Counted from the stretch's first letter, positions 1 through 6,016 are shown. The stretch: 6,946 bases of DNA from Planctomycetota bacterium (GCA_026386995.1 JAPLMO010000096.1:1-6946); one strand, 5' to 3'. Notes: generated from the letters alone by a model not told the origin. Made by a program: numbers and translations.

Positions 1-160
1 ACCGAGGTTGTGGCGACGACGCCGTTCTCGGATACCCTACCCTGTGCCTTCGGGCATGAATAGCAGACGGACACCCACACCCCGTCTACTTCCGTGAGCC
101 GAACCCTTGACGGCGGGCCTCATAGCAGACTGACGCACTACGACAGCACGGGTATTTCGC

Positions 161-188
161 TTGCCAAGAGTGCGAAAATGGAGATAAT
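161..188 (+). promoter_or_regulatory. Sigma-70-like promoter for the ArsR-type gene
   Basis: TTGCCA (161-166) and GATAAT (183-188) each match the -35 and -10 consensus at five of six positions, separated by 16 bases. Transcription would start near 195, about 65 bases ahead of the chosen start of the ArsR-type gene. Planctomycete promoters are less well defined than those of E. coli, so this is a sequence match and not a proven promoter. Confidence 0.45.
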
Positions 189-216
189 CTGCGCACATGG
201 CGTCAGCGTATGGAAC

Positions 217-236
217 GGGCAAACGCCCTTATGGGC
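217..236 (+). promoter_or_regulatory. Alternating GGGC/GCCC inverted repeat in the leader
   Basis: GGGC-AAAC-GCCC-TTAT-GGGC lies between the likely promoter and the start codon at 260. The middle GCCC can pair with either flanking GGGC, giving two mutually exclusive 4-bp hairpins, or a short dyad in DNA. ArsR-family proteins usually repress their own gene from a dyad near the promoter, so this could be an operator. The arms are very short and this is inference. Confidence 0.25.
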
Positions 237-259
237 AGTTACATGAAAGTGAGACAGAA

Positions 260-547
260 ATGGCAAGAAGATCTGAATCGTATGAACTGGCTTGCGGATT
301 CGGCCTTCTCTCGGACGCAACGCGTCTGGGCATCCTGAAGATGCTTACGACCGGCCCTAAGAACCTTGCCGCGCTGTGCAAGGGTCTGCGTGCGAAGCAG
401 GCCACGGTAAGCCATCACATCGGCCTTCTCAGGCTGGGGCGCCTGGTGATCGGCACCCGCAAGGGCAAGTCGATGATCTACGTGTGCGACGCGGCTGCCA
501 TTAAGACACTGGCCGTCGCGATCCCGAAACTGACCCCCAGGAAGTGA
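260..547 (+). CDS. ArsR-type winged-helix transcriptional regulator
   Basis: This 95-residue protein is a single winged helix-turn-helix domain. LSDATRLGILKML (residues 17-29) is the typical ArsR second helix. QATVSHHIGLLRLGRLV (47-63) is the recognition helix and GTRKGKSMIYV (65-75) is the wing. Such proteins bind DNA as dimers and usually repress. The metal site of ArsR/SmtB (ELCVCDL) is absent: the equivalent stretch is AALCKGL with one Cys (40) and another Cys at 12, so arsenic or zinc sensing is not supported. I chose ATG 260 because homology begins there. An in-frame ATG at 197 would add 21 unlike residues and sits almost on the predicted transcription start. The Shine-Dalgarno (GTGAG) is weak. 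The next gene is convergent, so the target cannot be read from context. Confidence 0.85.
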   Translation: MARRSESYELACGFGLLSDATRLGILKMLTTGPKNLAALCKGLRAKQATVSHHIGLLRLGRLVIGTRKGKSMIYVCDAAAIKTLAVAIPKLTPRK

Positions 548-791
548 TCGTCTAGCCTGAAGGGCTGGCCGAAGACGCCTTGGCGGTTGCCAACGGCATA
601 CCGCTACGCTCTTTGTCTGCCCCGCTCTTCACATATTGGCAAAGAAAGAGATAAAGGCCAAGTGTCGACGCTCTCATCACCTCGCTGCGATTGGCCTTCG
701 CTCCAGAATCCGTCTTCTGATCGTCGCAGATAACACCCGTCACTCACCCTGCAGATCCCTGACGGAGTTTCCGGGACGCACAAGTAGTGTT

Positions 792-1949
792 TCACATCCT
801 CAACTCGATCGTCGTCTCGCCGTTCTCGGCGATCTTGACCTCCTGTATCGTCGTCTTTCCGCCGTCGGCCGGCTGTAGATGGGCCTCGTAGATCTGTCCG
901 CCAGCCAGATCGAAGACAAAGGGCGACTCGCCCGCGCCTGCCACCACAATGCGGCCGCCAAGGCGGAGCGTCAATCGCGCGGGAGCCGGATTGCCATCCT
1001 TCAGAATGCGGAACGTCACCTTGCGGCGTGCCGTGTAAAACGCGGTCACGTCCTCGGCCGGCACGTATCCGATCGACAGGTCCCAAATCATGGGGAATGA
1101 CGTCCCGGTGCGCCGCAATGACGTCGCGTAGATGCGATGTTCCGGCCTGCCCGCATCGGCCTTGGCGGCGTTGGCGCTGAACCAACCGTCGTCCAGCCGC
1201 GTCGATTCGGCGGCGCCCAGAAAACGCCACTGGCCGTCCCAAATCTCGGTCCAGGTGTGGTTGCCGCTGTGATTGGTCCAAAGCGGCGTACCCACAAGCC
1301 GGGCCGGCACGGCGACCGCCCGACAGGCGTCGACGAGCAGAATCGACAGCCCGGTGCATGAAGCGTACTTGGCGGCAGCCGACTCGTAGGGACTCTGATC
1401 CGGCTTCGGCCGCTTCGTGGCATGATACTTCACTTCGAGCTGCCGGAAGACTTCCTTGTTCAACTGCACCGCCGCCTCGCCGGGCGAGCGGCACTTTCGC
1501 GCAAGAGCGATGAACCGATCGTAGAAATCCTCGCGCCAGTCGTCGCGCCGCTCGTTGACGCTCGCGTAGGGCAGCACGTCGTTGAAAAACAATTCGTCGT
1601 GCAAGCCCGCGCCCCACGGCACTTCCGCCCGGGCCTTATAGGCGTAGTTGACTTGCCGGAGCAAGAAGTCCTTCTTCAGCGACTTCAGATCGGGCGTCGG
1701 CATGTTGGCCACGAGGAAGGCCATCGCCTCGCGACGATTCGCGGGGATTTTCCTCAACGCGGCAAGCAACTCGGCCCGGTTGTCGCCTGCGGCGGCCAGT
1801 TGCTCCTCGACCGCGGCACGGTACTTCGGCGGCACCAACGCGACGGCATCTTCCGTCTCGCCGGCGGCGCCCAGCGACGAAGCGAGAATCATGTATCCAG
1901 AGGCCACGGAGAGAACAATGTGGCGAAAGTGAATATCCGGTCTCTTCAT
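792..1949 (-). CDS. Exported transglutaminase-like protein
   Basis: The 385-residue protein begins with a signal peptide: charged start MKRPDIHFRH, then a hydrophobic stretch (residues ~12-26) ending near SLGAAG, with no lipobox. A transglutaminase-core fold follows at about 190-255. The nucleophile is probably Cys198 in KYASCTGLS and the His is His231 in GNHTWTEIWDGQW. The usual third residue (LD after the Trp) is not in place: the stretch reads WRFLGAAE, with Glu248 the nearest acid, a pattern I recall as common to this bacterial family. The last ~75 residues look like a beta-sandwich of the carboxypeptidase-regulatory type. I chose ATG 1949 for the signal peptide; ATG 1961 or TTG 2006 would lengthen the N-terminus, and none has a strong Shine-Dalgarno. 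It lies 156 bases downstream of the C25-like peptidase on the same strand. The substrate is unknown: proteolysis, crosslinking and deamidation are all possible for this fold. Confidence 0.8.
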   Translation of the reverse strand: MKRPDIHFRHIVLSVASGYMILASSLGAAGETEDAVALVPPKYRAAVEEQLAAAGDNRAELLAALRKIPANRREAMAFLVANMPTPDLKSLKKDFLLRQVNYAYKARAEVPWGAGLHDELFFNDVLPYASVNERRDDWREDFYDRFIALARKCRSPGEAAVQLNKEVFRQLEVKYHATKRPKPDQSPYESAAAKYASCTGLSILLVDACRAVAVPARLVGTPLWTNHSGNHTWTEIWDGQWRFLGAAESTRLDDGWFSANAAKADAGRPEHRIYATSLRRTGTSFPMIWDLSIGYVPAEDVTAFYTARRKVTFRILKDGNPAPARLTLRLGGRIVVAGAGESPFVFDLAGGQIYEAHLQPADGGKTTIQEVKIAENGETTIELRM

Positions 1950-2105
1950 ACTGTCGATTCTCATGTCAGTCCATGCATCAGAGAAGAGGACCCCGTGCTC
2001 GCTCAACCAGGCGCCGGGGCATCTTCCCTGACGGCCGTTTTACGAAGGGATCGGTCACTTGAATCAGCCCTATGCCTCCCCCCGCCGCCCGCTCAAGCCC
2101 ACATG

Positions 2106-3608
2106 CTAACCCAACGCTGCGCGTTGTGAGGGCATGCCGCCTTCCAGAGTTCCTGAACCCTGAACTCTATATTCTTTCTTCACCCGGTTCGCCTCGAACA
2201 CGACCTTGTAACTCTTGCCTTTCTCGAACTTCCCGGCGTTCATCACCATAATGAAATTGTCGGTCACCAGCGGCGAGAACTTCTGGCCCTCCAAAACGCG
2301 AATATCCTTTACCCGGTGCGGCAGGAGCATGGCGGGCGGGCGGCCGGGCGAGCAATCGTCCGTGGCGTCGATCTGGAACGTATACGTGTTTCCCGTGACG
2401 GTCAATTTCTGACTGAACGGCAGGTTTCGCGAAGCGAGCCTCGCCTCCCAAACCGGATCGCCATAGAACGCCACCGTGTCACGATCCCACAGCAAGCCCA
2501 GGTTGTCCTTCAGCCCGGGGTCCTCCTTATTGTAACCCAACGAGGCCGCAAGCCGGCCCATCAACGACGGGTCGCGATCGATATTCCACTGGTTGAACTC
2601 CACGGCGGCCGTCTTGGGAAATCTGGTCTGCAACTCGTGGACAATGGTCTGGTTGTTGAAATAGAACGCCTCGCTCAAGGTGTAGCGGCCGGGCTCGGCG
2701 AAGAGATAGTCGCGAGTTCCCCATCCCCCGCGCCCGTACCAGGTCGAGACCACGTAGCCGATCATCTGGTCCACGCCGGCCGAGCCCATCCAGGCCAGGG
2801 CGATCGACTGCTTGTCACGAATCAGACCCATGAGGCAGTTGCCCGCCGGCAGATACACTTTTGGGTTCGGCGATTGGATGGGATACTGACGGCCCGATCG
2901 GTCCACGCCCATCAGCACGCCGTCCTTGCAACGGAATTGCCCTCGCTCGTTCGGCGGATAGCCGATCTGCCAATCGCGGTCGGTCGCATGGCCGGAGGTC
3001 AGGAACAGGTCGGGCTTCAGATCGTGGAAGACATCGACCAGCGGCTTGGCAGCGTCCTCCGGCCCTGTCTTCTCCTCGGGCCGCCCGCCGCGCTTCTTCT
3101 CGAAGTGCTTGTTGCGGCTCCCTTCGCTGTACCAGACGCCTTCGTCGAAGAGGTTTAGATCGATGCTCGTCCCAGCCGCCGCCTTCCGCACCACGAGCGG
3201 CTCGGTCGTTGTGACGATCCGCAGGGCATTGTCGGCGCTGTAGCCGGTAATGACTCCCCACAGAACGTCAGTGTATGGGTCGTCGTCCAACTTCCGCGTC
3301 AGCCGATGGACCTTGACGATGAACGTTCGGCCGGCCTCCTCGGGCTGGGCGACGAAAGCGGCATAGCGGGGGAAGATTTTGCGGAGCGGCTCTAGCGACT
3401 CATCAACGTCGCCTGAGTAGACGACCAGTTCGGCCCGATGTTTCTCGACGAGGGCCTTGACGACCTTATTCCACTGGGGATCGTCTAAGGTGCGTTTCGA
3501 GACGACGACCGCGTAGTCGCCGGCGGGCTCCGCCAAGAGCGATGGTTGTGCCGGTGCAGCGGCCAACATGAGGGAACCAAGAACCACGAGAGCATGAATG
3601 CGTAGCAC
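2106..3608 (-). CDS. Exported clan CD (gingipain/C25-like) cysteine peptidase
   Basis: The protein has 500 residues. Residues 1-20 form a signal peptide (LRIHALVVLGSLMLAAAPA). Clan CD peptidases (caspases, gingipains, legumains) carry the His and the Cys each directly after a hydrophobic strand. Both are visible: DLFLTSGHA (His207) and VYLPAGNCLMG (Cys258). Sequence after the Cys (DQMIGYVVSTWYGRGGWGTRDYLF) resembles the region where gingipain-like proteins continue their sheet. The N-terminal region (30-100, YAVVVSKRTL...) looks like an alpha/beta subdomain. The C-terminal ~90 residues look like a beta-sandwich. GTG 3608 is chosen because GGAGAG lies six bases upstream and the signal peptide then starts cleanly; ATG 3641 lacks a Shine-Dalgarno. 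The transglutaminase-like gene follows on the same strand. This is motif-level recognition; annotation as 'hypothetical protein' would not surprise me. Confidence 0.65.
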   Translation of the reverse strand: MLRIHALVVLGSLMLAAAPAQPSLLAEPAGDYAVVVSKRTLDDPQWNKVVKALVEKHRAELVVYSGDVDESLEPLRKIFPRYAAFVAQPEEAGRTFIVKVHRLTRKLDDDPYTDVLWGVITGYSADNALRIVTTTEPLVVRKAAAGTSIDLNLFDEGVWYSEGSRNKHFEKKRGGRPEEKTGPEDAAKPLVDVFHDLKPDLFLTSGHATDRDWQIGYPPNERGQFRCKDGVLMGVDRSGRQYPIQSPNPKVYLPAGNCLMGLIRDKQSIALAWMGSAGVDQMIGYVVSTWYGRGGWGTRDYLFAEPGRYTLSEAFYFNNQTIVHELQTRFPKTAAVEFNQWNIDRDPSLMGRLAASLGYNKEDPGLKDNLGLLWDRDTVAFYGDPVWEARLASRNLPFSQKLTVTGNTYTFQIDATDDCSPGRPPAMLLPHRVKDIRVLEGQKFSPLVTDNFIMVMNAGKFEKGKSYKVVFEANRVKKEYRVQGSGTLEGGMPSQRAALG

Positions 3609-3614
3609 GGCGAA

Positions 3615-3620
3615 CTCTCC
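3615..3620 (-). promoter_or_regulatory. Ribosome binding site deciding a GTG start
   Basis: On the minus strand GGAGAG is followed by six bases and then GTG (3606-3608). This is the best Shine-Dalgarno in the area and moves the start of the peptidase gene 33 bases downstream of the first in-frame ATG (3641), which has no such motif. Confidence 0.7.
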
Positions 3621-3772
3621 AAGTAAGCCGACATTCCCCATTTGCGGTGAGCCTGGAACCGATCCAGCCTCGCACGGTCACTCATTTTATCAAGGCGCCC
3701 CCTATGCCTGGCGTCCGAGCGCGTTCTCTCTGTTTGGCAGGGTCGTCAACGACCACTGTCGCACACCTGGTC

Positions 3773-3806
3773 GGAGTAGGGACACAGGTTGCCCCGTGCC
3801 CCCTCC
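3773..3806 (-). ncRNA. Group II intron domain VI with bulged branch-point A
   Basis: On the minus strand GGAG-GGGG-CAC-GGG-[GCAA]-CCT-GTG-TCCC-TA-CTCC forms a long stem capped by a GNRA loop. An unpaired TA in the 3' arm supplies the expected bulged branch A at 3777. Three bases (GAC) separate the stem from the predicted 3' splice site at about 3770. Confidence 0.7.
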
Positions 3807-3809
3807 ACG

Positions 3810-3842
3810 GATCCCGGCGAGCGGAACTACCGCACCGGGCTC
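3810..3842 (-). ncRNA. Group II intron domain V
   Basis: On the minus strand, GAGCCCGGTGCGG ... GCCGGGATC folds into the domain V hairpin. It has the catalytic AGC at the 5' side, a distal stem GCGG/CCGC closed by a four-base loop, and an internal bulge. The stop codon of the remnant reverse transcriptase (TAG) lies inside it, as in full-length introns of this type. No disabling change is visible, so ribozyme catalysis may be preserved. Confidence 0.75.
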
Positions 3843-4099
3843 TTGCCTTGGATCCTGACGCCCATGCGCTGGTCAGGGTGCGGATGGTAAACACCCTTCT
3901 TTGCAGCCTGCCGTATCCTCTCCAGCTCGTTTGGCCAGTCAGGGGCGGCTCTGTGTCCGTTAGACTGGTTTTGCCGGAGAAGATTCTCCTCGGCCAGGCC
4001 CCTTCCCCTGACCCCCTCCGCCGACGATGGCGCACCATCGCCCTTGTTCGGGGGCTTCGGCGGTACTACGGGCCTGTCCGACTTCCCGTGTCCGTTCAT
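3827..4099 (-). pseudogene. Remnant of group II intron reverse transcriptase/maturase (in-frame internal deletion)
   Basis: The frame has 90 codons; intact proteins of this type have over 400 residues. Residues 1-67 are the characteristic N-terminal leader (MNGHGKSDRPVVP.KPPNKG ... ELERIRQAAK). Residues 68-90 are the C-terminal tail (HPHPDQRMGVRIQGKSPVR) with the stop inside domain V. Everything between is missing: the reverse transcriptase fingers and palm (including the YADD active site) and the maturase domain. The join falls at AAK|KGVYHP and keeps the reading frame. AGGAG lies ten bases before the ATG. The product cannot be an active reverse transcriptase. Splicing or mobility would need a partner protein encoded elsewhere in the genome. 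Confidence 0.8.
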
Positions 4100-4947
4100 C
4101 GCCGTCGTTCTCCTGTGGATTCACGGCGCTGGCGGCGGCACTCTCCGCCGTCAGACATGGGATCTCCCAGTTCCTGCGACCGGTGTTTCGGTGCGTGCAT
4201 GGGGTCTTCGACCACGCGGAGTCCGCTGGCACCTCGCGCTAGCGATGCCTGCGGTGTTGCCTTCAGTGGGAGGAAACCACGTCGGCACTCCGATCTTTCA
4301 TATCGTTTTCGAGGCTCGATACCCAGCCCGCACGTGCCCCTGTCAACGCTTCGTCGGCATCCATGCGGCCGCCGACGCATGACTCGGGGTCGGTGTGGGT
4401 CGCTACTGCCTTCACCGTGCGGCTCTTTCATCCGCTACTCCTGTCCAGTTACTGGCGCTGTCTCCCTCCCAAATATTCCGTCCGCCTTATTCTACAAGCA
4501 CTTACGTCTCTTGTCTGCCCCACCTGCGCGAAATCTTTGAACAGGCCAAGCCGGGGGCCGTGTACGTGATTACTCGCTACCGGCACACGAACCAGAATCT
4601 CCAAACGAAGTTGCGGCGCACTCTCCGCAAGGCGGGCGTGACACCGTGGCCGAAATTGTACCAGAACCTGCGGAGCACCCGGCAGACGGAACTGGCGGAC
4701 CGCTTCCCCGTCCACGTGGTTTGCGCGTGGCTTGGAAACAGCGCGCCCGTAGCCATGAAGCACTACCTACAAGTGACGGACGAACACTTCCGGCAGGCCG
4801 CGCAAGAGGCGGTGCAGAAAGCGGTGCAGCCCCCGTCTGCCGCGACGTGCCAGAACCCGCCCGCAGAACCCGGCCCAAAGGAAGAACCCGCGTTTGTCGC
4901 ATCGGGACAGCGGGTGGCAGATTCAGGCAAGAACATATCAAAGGATA

Positions 4948-4970
4948 TGGTGGGCGATACTGGACTCGAA
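4948..4970 (-). other. tRNA 3'-end fragment: probable attachment-site core
   Basis: On the minus strand the 23 bases read as the end of a tRNA gene. T-loop TTCGAGT (4964-4970) is followed by the 3' T-stem strand CCAGT (4959-4963), the acceptor strand ATCGCCC (4952-4958), A as discriminator (4951) and CCA (4948-4950). The 5' T-stem strand that should pair with CCAGT is absent, so similarity stops exactly at the T-loop and no tRNA gene is present. Tyrosine recombinases often use tRNA 3' ends as integration cores. The parent tRNA would begin GGGCGAT; its identity cannot be read here. In the integrase frame it encodes VGDTGLE. Confidence 0.7.
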
Positions 4971-5044
4971 CAACCCTCAAAAGGCCAGCAAAAACGCAAG
5001 TCCCTGCCGGAAGCGGCGCAAAATGCGGCGCACTTGTCCGCCCC

Positions 5045-5071
5045 GGCGGACGTGGCGGACGTGGCGGACCT
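5045..5071 (+). repeat. Three tandem 9-bp units in the integrase tail
   Basis: GGCGGACGT occurs twice in a row and a third time as GGCGGACCT. It encodes a repeated Ala-Asp-Val in the poorly conserved C-terminal extension of the integrase. This is a likely replication-slippage repeat with no evident function. Confidence 0.6.
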
Positions 5072-5192
5072 GGCCGCACGTCTGGCCGCCCTGCCGGAAA
5101 ACGTCCGGCGGGCGCTGGCGGCGGCACTGGCGGCAAAGTAGAATGAGCATCGGGAAGGCCGTACCGCGGGCCTGCGGGCGGCCAAGCGGCCT

Positions 5193-5257
5193 GTCGGGGT
5201 TGGCGGTTCCTGTCCTTGCCGCTGACCCCGACGGCCGACCCGACCAAGAAAGGACAG
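5193..5257 (+). promoter_or_regulatory. Leader hairpin with loop complementary to the Shine-Dalgarno (possible pseudoknot)
   Basis: Bases 5193-5206 pair with 5219-5232 over 14 bp: eight perfect pairs GTCGGGGT/ACCCCGAC, then two G-U wobbles, then four G-C pairs. The 12-base loop contains CTGTCCTT (5210-5217). This is perfectly complementary to AAGGACAG (5250-5257), which holds the AGGA Shine-Dalgarno of the gene starting at 5261. Pairing of the two would form an H-type pseudoknot and hide the ribosome binding site. There is no T-run after the hairpin, so it is not an intrinsic terminator. A regulatory role is inferred from base pairing only. Confidence 0.5.
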
Positions 5258-5260
5258 ACC

Positions 5261-6016
5261 ATGCTAAAGAAACAGAAGAACCCCGCCCCCCAAGCCACAA
5301 TTGACCGCAAGATCAAGGCCGAGGCCGAGACCTCGGCCAAGTTTATGGCCGAATGGAAAGCCGCGTACGCCGAGGCCCGCACCGCCTTCCCTGCCTTGGC
5401 CGAGACGATGTTGGATAAAGCGGCGGAAGGGTTCATGGAGGAAGTGCCGTGGCGCGATCCGCAATCTGTGGCGCAGTGGTTGAAAGTAACCGCCATGTGG
5501 CTTACTAGCAAGGCCAGCGCGTTTGCCTGGCGGACGGGAGATTCCGAGATTGCCGGGATGTATGCCAAGGCGCGGAAGTACCAAGAGGACTGGCGCACCG
5601 TTCTCAAGAAACGCTTCCCCAACAGTCCCTTGCCGGAGTTGCCGAGACTCGCCGGAAACGACTTCTACGCCGGGATGTTCAACCTTGCGGATTACTGCAA
5701 TCTCATTGCCGACACCCTTGACGGCCCCGGCAAAGAGGAAGCGGGCGACAAGGCCGCCGAACTGAGCAAAGTCGCCCGCGCCCTTGCCGCCCTTACAGAA
5801 CACCCCGACTGGACCGACGAGCAAATCGCCGATGCGGCGGGCTGCTGCCGCGAGTCCCTTTACCGTATGAAGAAGTTCATGGCCGCGAAAGCCTTGCTGA
5901 AAGAGGGCAAGCACGACGTGGCTGGGGGAAGCAAGTCGAAAGAGGGCGGCGTCGAAGCCTGGGAACGGGATAAAAACCCTGACGATGGCGACTCACTCGA
6001 TGCGCAGTACAAGTAG
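5261..6016 (+). CDS. Uncharacterised integrative-element protein with C-terminal HTH-like region
   Basis: The protein has 251 residues and no signal peptide or membrane segment. The N-terminus is basic and then Ala/Glu-rich (1-60), probably helical. The middle holds aromatic-rich helices (VPWRDPQSVAQWLKVTAMWL, 62-81; YQEDWRTVLKKRFP, 107-120). Near the C-terminus, HPDWTDEQIADAAGCCRES (181-199), followed by LYRMKKFMAAKALL, has the spacing of a helix-turn-helix, suggesting DNA binding. The tail is acidic (DDGDSLDAQYK). I recall similar proteins next to planctomycete integrases but know no function. ATG 5261 has AGGA eight bases upstream; a TTG at 5216 is in frame but lies in the leader hairpin. 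It could regulate the element, possibly through the GCGCTAC repeats just downstream. It could also be a replication accessory protein. Confidence 0.75.
   Translation: MLKKQKNPAPQATIDRKIKAEAETSAKFMAEWKAAYAEARTAFPALAETMLDKAAEGFMEEVPWRDPQSVAQWLKVTAMWLTSKASAFAWRTGDSEIAGMYAKARKYQEDWRTVLKKRFPNSPLPELPRLAGNDFYAGMFNLADYCNLIADTLDGPGKEEAGDKAAELSKVARALAALTEHPDWTDEQIADAAGCCRESLYRMKKFMAAKALLKEGKHDVAGGSKSKEGGVEAWERDKNPDDGDSLDAQYK

Larger units (their letters stand above)
3770..4460 (-). mobile_element. Group II intron, internally deleted (no functional reverse transcriptase)
   Basis: On the minus strand this stretch reads as a shrunken bacterial group II intron. The 3' end has a domain V hairpin (3810-3842) and a domain VI with a bulged A (3773-3806), ending GAC, which fits the AY rule. 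The open frame at 3827-4099 keeps the typical start and end of an intron-encoded protein. Upstream, GTGAAGGCAGTAGC (about 4402-4415) and GGCTGGGTATC (4318-4328) match, from memory, domain I motifs of the group IIC intron of Oceanobacillus. The 5' end is placed near 4460 by that comparison, where the expected GUGYG reads CAGCG, so the 5' splice site is degenerate or my boundary is off by some bases. The intron lies antisense to the truncated integrase that follows. The stretch 4461-4517 between them is unassigned. Confidence 0.75.
4518..5141 (+). pseudogene. Tyrosine recombinase (integrase), N-terminal part missing
   Basis: Homology starts at PHLREIFEQAKPG and runs through WPKLYQNLRSTRQTELADRF and VVCAWLGNSAPVAMKHYLQVTDEHF, the C-terminal catalytic half of the planctomycete integrase family. 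The catalytic Arg is codon 4671-4673 and the nucleophilic Tyr is 4764-4766. The usual HxLR and LGH motifs read QNLR and LGN, which I recall as normal for this family. The arm-binding and core-binding domains and the first catalytic Arg are absent. The open frame extends upstream to 4395, but that part lies largely in the antisense strand of the group II intron, so it is not native. The frame continues about 110 residues past the Tyr, through a tRNA-derived core (4948-4970), into a low-complexity tail ending AALAAK. Without its N-terminal domains it should not recombine by itself. Confidence 0.8.

Noticed and set aside
1..63. Open frame entering from the left edge, ending ...CAFGHE at TAG 61-63, possibly the end of an upstream gene.
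   Set aside because: Only 20 codons, no recognisable sequence, and nothing to favour it over chance.
37..320. Two short minus-strand frames upstream of and over the ArsR-type start.
   Set aside because: No recognisable protein sequence and no Shine-Dalgarno; one overlaps the ArsR-type gene.
580..593. TTGGC-GGTT-GCCAA hairpin between the convergent genes, as a terminator.
   Set aside because: Five base pairs and no following T-run on either strand. The rest of 548-791 shows nothing I can assign.
604..1617. Long minus-strand frame of 337 codons overlapping the transglutaminase-like gene.
   Set aside because: Arg-rich shadow frame typical of GC-rich DNA; the other frame carries the signal peptide and catalytic motifs.
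2112..2126. CAACGC-TGC-GCGTTG hairpin at the end of the peptidase gene, as a terminator.
   Set aside because: No T-run on the minus strand and a three-base loop; it may be incidental coding sequence.
1422..2129. 235-codon plus-strand frame opposite the two secreted proteins.
   Set aside because: Antisense of genes with clear motifs; composition is that of a shadow.
3684..3689. TAAAAT on the minus strand as a -10 box for the peptidase gene.
   Set aside because: The hexamer 17 bases upstream (GCCAGG) is not a -35 box; too weak to call.
3758..3764. GTGCGAC on the minus strand just past the intron 3' end, like the 5' end of a second group II intron.
   Set aside because: The bases that follow show no domain I motifs; seven bases can match by chance.
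3647..4540. 297-codon plus-strand frame.
   Set aside because: Ser/Arg/Pro-rich, no domain, and antisense to the group II intron, whose ribozyme and protein remnants explain the stretch.
4948..4985. A complete tRNA gene on the minus strand.
   Set aside because: Only the 3' end is present; the 5' T-stem, anticodon and D arms are absent upstream of it.
4570..5622. 350-codon minus-strand frame across the integrase and the next gene.
   Set aside because: Antisense to two supported genes, no domain, and composition of a shadow frame.
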